Of a DNA stretch of 14,109 nt, positions 12,526 to 14,109 are shown in pieces. Position 1 is the first letter of the stretch. Every line of letters starts with the position of its first letter. The DNA lies in contig URVR01000027.1 of NCBI GenBank assembly GCA_900551355.1, forward strand, positions 1 through 14,109, written 5' to 3'. Source of the DNA: an uncultured Eubacteriales bacterium (GTDB lineage: Bacteria > Bacillota > Clostridia > Oscillospirales > Oscillospiraceae). The notes beneath the pieces were generated by a model. That model saw only the letters and a program-made list of their open reading frames with translations, made no database searches and was not told where the DNA came from. The translations under genes were made by a program, and so were the position numbers.

Positions 12526-13335
12526 TTATAGCTGGTGGAAAAGGGGCTTTCCGCCCTCAAAGGTACAGAAATAATGGAACCCGCAGTCCCGCAGCAGCTG
12601 CTGCCGCTCCCGGATGGCGCAGCCCACCATGTCGCAGGAGTGGGCGTCGGAGCCGAGGGTGATGACCTCGCCGCCCAGCTCCCGGTACAGCCGCAGGATG
12701 GCGGCGTCCGGCAGGGGGGTGTTGCCCCGGTTGGTGTTGCACTCGATGCCCAGTCCTCTGGGGATGATGGTGCGGAAGATGTCCGCCACCTGCGCCATGT
12801 GGGCATCGAAGGTCATATGCTCGCCCAGGTTCTCGTTCATGTACCGCAGCGGCAGGGTCAGATGACCCAGCACGCTGAACTTTCCCCATTTCGCCAGCTC
12901 CAGCACATCCTCCAGATAGCTGTCGATAAGTGCATGATAATACGTTTCCGTATTTTTTTCAATGTAGTAAAAGTCAAAATAGCCGAATTTTTTTCCGGCC
13001 ATGTGGACCGAGCCGATGACGAAGTCCAGCGCGGGCGCGTGGGACAGCAGGTGCTCCGCCCGGTCGAAGGCCATGTTGGCCTCGCCCAGCTCCGCGCCCA
13101 GCCGGATGGTCAGCCGGTCGCCGTACAGGCGGCGGGCCTCCGCCAGCTCACGGAGCGATTTGTCCCAGTCGAAGTCCCAACGGGGCGCGTTGCTGCCCCA
13201 GTAGACCGTGTCCACATGGTCGGTGACGCAGATCTCGTCCAGTCCCCGGGACAGGGCGGCCTCCGCCAGGCGGGCGATGGTCTCCTTCCCGTCGGGGGAG
13301 CTGTCGGAATGGGTGTGATAATCAGCCAGATACAT
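12526..13335 (-). CDS. PHP-domain phosphoesterase, histidinol-phosphatase (HisJ/HisK) family
   Basis: A 269-residue PHP-fold metal-dependent phosphoesterase. All metal-binding segments are visible in order: DYHTHSDSSPDG at residues 5-16, VTDHVD near 37, GAELGE near 80, DFVIGSVHM near 104, VLGHLTLPLRY near 155, a CNTNRG segment near 200 and LGSDAHSCD near 225. This composition matches the HisJ/HisK family, which dephosphorylates histidinol-phosphate in histidine synthesis. No other his gene is in the window, so a different phosphate ester is possible. The ATG at 13333-13335 has AAGGTG 5 bases before it, located at the end of dnaJ. The gene begins 8 bases after dnaJ, in the same operon. Confidence 0.85.
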   Translation of the reverse strand: MYLADYHTHSDSSPDGKETIARLAEAALSRGLDEICVTDHVDTVYWGSNAPRWDFDWDKSLRELAEARRLYGDRLTIRLGAELGEANMAFDRAEHLLSHAPALDFVIGSVHMAGKKFGYFDFYYIEKNTETYYHALIDSYLEDVLELAKWGKFSVLGHLTLPLRYMNENLGEHMTFDAHMAQVADIFRTIIPRGLGIECNTNRGNTPLPDAAILRLYRELGGEVITLGSDAHSCDMVGCAIRERQQLLRDCGFHYFCTFEGGKPLFHQL

Positions 13336-13343
13336 ACTGCACC

Positions 13344-14059
13344 TTATTTCTTCTTATTGAAGCCAAAAAAGCTCTTGCGCTTTTCGTAGTTGCTCTCGCC
13401 CAGCGTCTCGCTGAATTTCTTCAGCGCGTCCTTCTGCTCCCGGTTCAGGTTCCGGGGCGTCTCGATGGTCACGGTGACGTACTGGTCGCCGCGGCCGCGG
13501 CCGTTGAGGACAGGGATGCCCTTGCCCCGCAGGCGGAACACGGTGCCGGTCTGGGTGCCCTCGGGGATGTCGTACTTCACCTGACCGTCGATGGTGGGAA
13601 TCTCCAGCGTGGCGCCCAGCACCGCCTGACTGAAGGTGATGGGCGCTTCGCAGAACACGTCGTTGCCCTCCCGGCGGAACAGCTCGTGGGGCCGCACCAT
13701 CACCGTGATCAGCAGGTCGCCGGCGGGGCCGCCGTTCTTGCCGGCGTTGCCCTGGCCCCGCAGGGAGATAGTCTGGCCGTGGTCGATGCCGGCGGGGATG
13801 TTGACCTTGATGGTCTTGCGCTTGCGCACCGCGCCGGTGCCGCCGCAGTCGGTACAGGGCTGGTGGATGATCTTGCCAGTGCCGCGGCAGCGCTGGCAGG
13901 GACGGCTGCTGGCGAACACGCCCATGGGCGTGCGCTGCTGCACCTGTACCACGCCGCTGCCGTGACAGTCGGGGCAGATCTCCGGTGTGGTGCCGGGGGC
14001 GCAGCCATTGCCCTTACAGGTGGGGCACTGCTCGCTGCGCTCGATGGTGACCTCCTTCT
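13344..14059 (-). CDS. dnaJ: Chaperone protein DnaJ, C-terminal part (5' truncated by contig end)
   Basis: The last 237 codons of dnaJ, reading into the contig end at 14059. All four CxxCxGxG zinc repeats are visible in order: CPTCKGNG, CPDCHGSG, CQRCRGTG and CTDCGGTG. They are followed by the C-terminal peptide-binding domains (KVNIPAGIDHGQTISLRGQG, then EAPITFSQAVLGATLEIPTI and FRLRGKGIPVLNGRGRGDQY). The J-domain and Gly/Phe region are lost because the assembly ends in adapter. DnaJ is the Hsp40 partner that delivers unfolded proteins to DnaK. Frames that seem to begin with SDVYKRQ-type peptide at the right end are adapter-derived. The gene heads a minus-strand operon with the PHP gene 8 bases downstream. 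Confidence 0.97.
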
Positions 14060-14109
14060 CTGTCTCTTATACACATCTGACGCTGCCGACGATCGCATAA
14101 GTGTAGATC
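14060..14109 (-). other. Nextera sequencing adapter (artefact)
   Basis: CTGTCTCTTATACACATCT (14060-14078) is the Tn5 mosaic end in reverse. GACGCTGCCGACGA (14079-14092) is the Nextera adapter, TCGCATAA (14093-14100) the reverse complement of index TTATGCGA, and GTGTAGATC (14101-14109) the start of the P5 flow-cell sequence. It is the reverse complement of bases 1-40 plus ten further bases. Confidence 0.98.

Noticed and set aside
1..14109. Terminal inverted repeats of a Tn5-like transposon
   Set aside because: The repeats are library adapter including an i5 index and part of P5; no transposase gene is present.

Overview
The window looks like a metagenome-assembled contig from a GC-rich, butyrate-forming member of the Clostridia, most likely an Oscillospiraceae-type gut anaerobe (Flavonifractor, Lawsonibacter or Oscillibacter-like). 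This rests on a butyrate kinase, an OFA-type MFS carrier, strong GGAGG ribosome binding sites and many GC-rich intrinsic terminators. The genus is inference. Both ends (1-40 and 14060-14109) are untrimmed Illumina Nextera adapter with the Tn5 mosaic end and an i5 index. They are not biological, so the first and last genes are truncated at artificial ends.

Left accessory segment (41 to about 2390). It holds the tail of an ArdA-like gene, a translationally coupled ArdA-like gene, an AT-rich P-loop kinase on the minus strand with its own promoter, the first 34 codons of an apparently truncated gene of the kind found in clostridial conjugative elements, and the C-terminal third of an aminoglycoside-phosphotransferase-family gene. 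It reads as a decayed piece of an integrative conjugative element (ICE) with AT-rich cargo. No integrase, relaxase or att site is visible. Two strong hairpins (2392-2441 and 2488-2511) separate it from the chromosomal part.

Core segment (2551 to 14059). Minus strand: an XRE regulator followed by lepA (EF-4), with a promoter overlapped by two near-identical 20-bp direct repeats. Plus strand, divergent: a small ABM-fold monooxygenase and tatD, with promoter, SD and terminator. Plus: an OFA/MFS transporter with a perfect dyad in its promoter spacer. Minus, convergent: metG. Plus, divergent from metG: butyrate kinase (buk). Minus, convergent with buk: an apparent operon dnaJ (5' truncated), a PHP-family phosphoesterase, rpiB and a membrane-anchored DUF4015-like glycoside-hydrolase protein.

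Most core genes are housekeeping: translation (lepA, metG), protein folding (dnaJ), sugar phosphates (rpiB), nuclease (tatD) and fermentation (buk). No intergenic stretch exceeds 300 bases. The longest are 9661-9913 (two divergent promoters) and 2306-2550 (hairpins only). I see no rRNA, tRNA, CRISPR array, riboswitch or complete mobile element. I found no clearly new multi-gene system. The best leads are the ICE/cargo junctions at 1965-1980, the tandem ArdA-like genes, the repeat-controlled XRE-lepA operon and the dyad at the MFS promoter.
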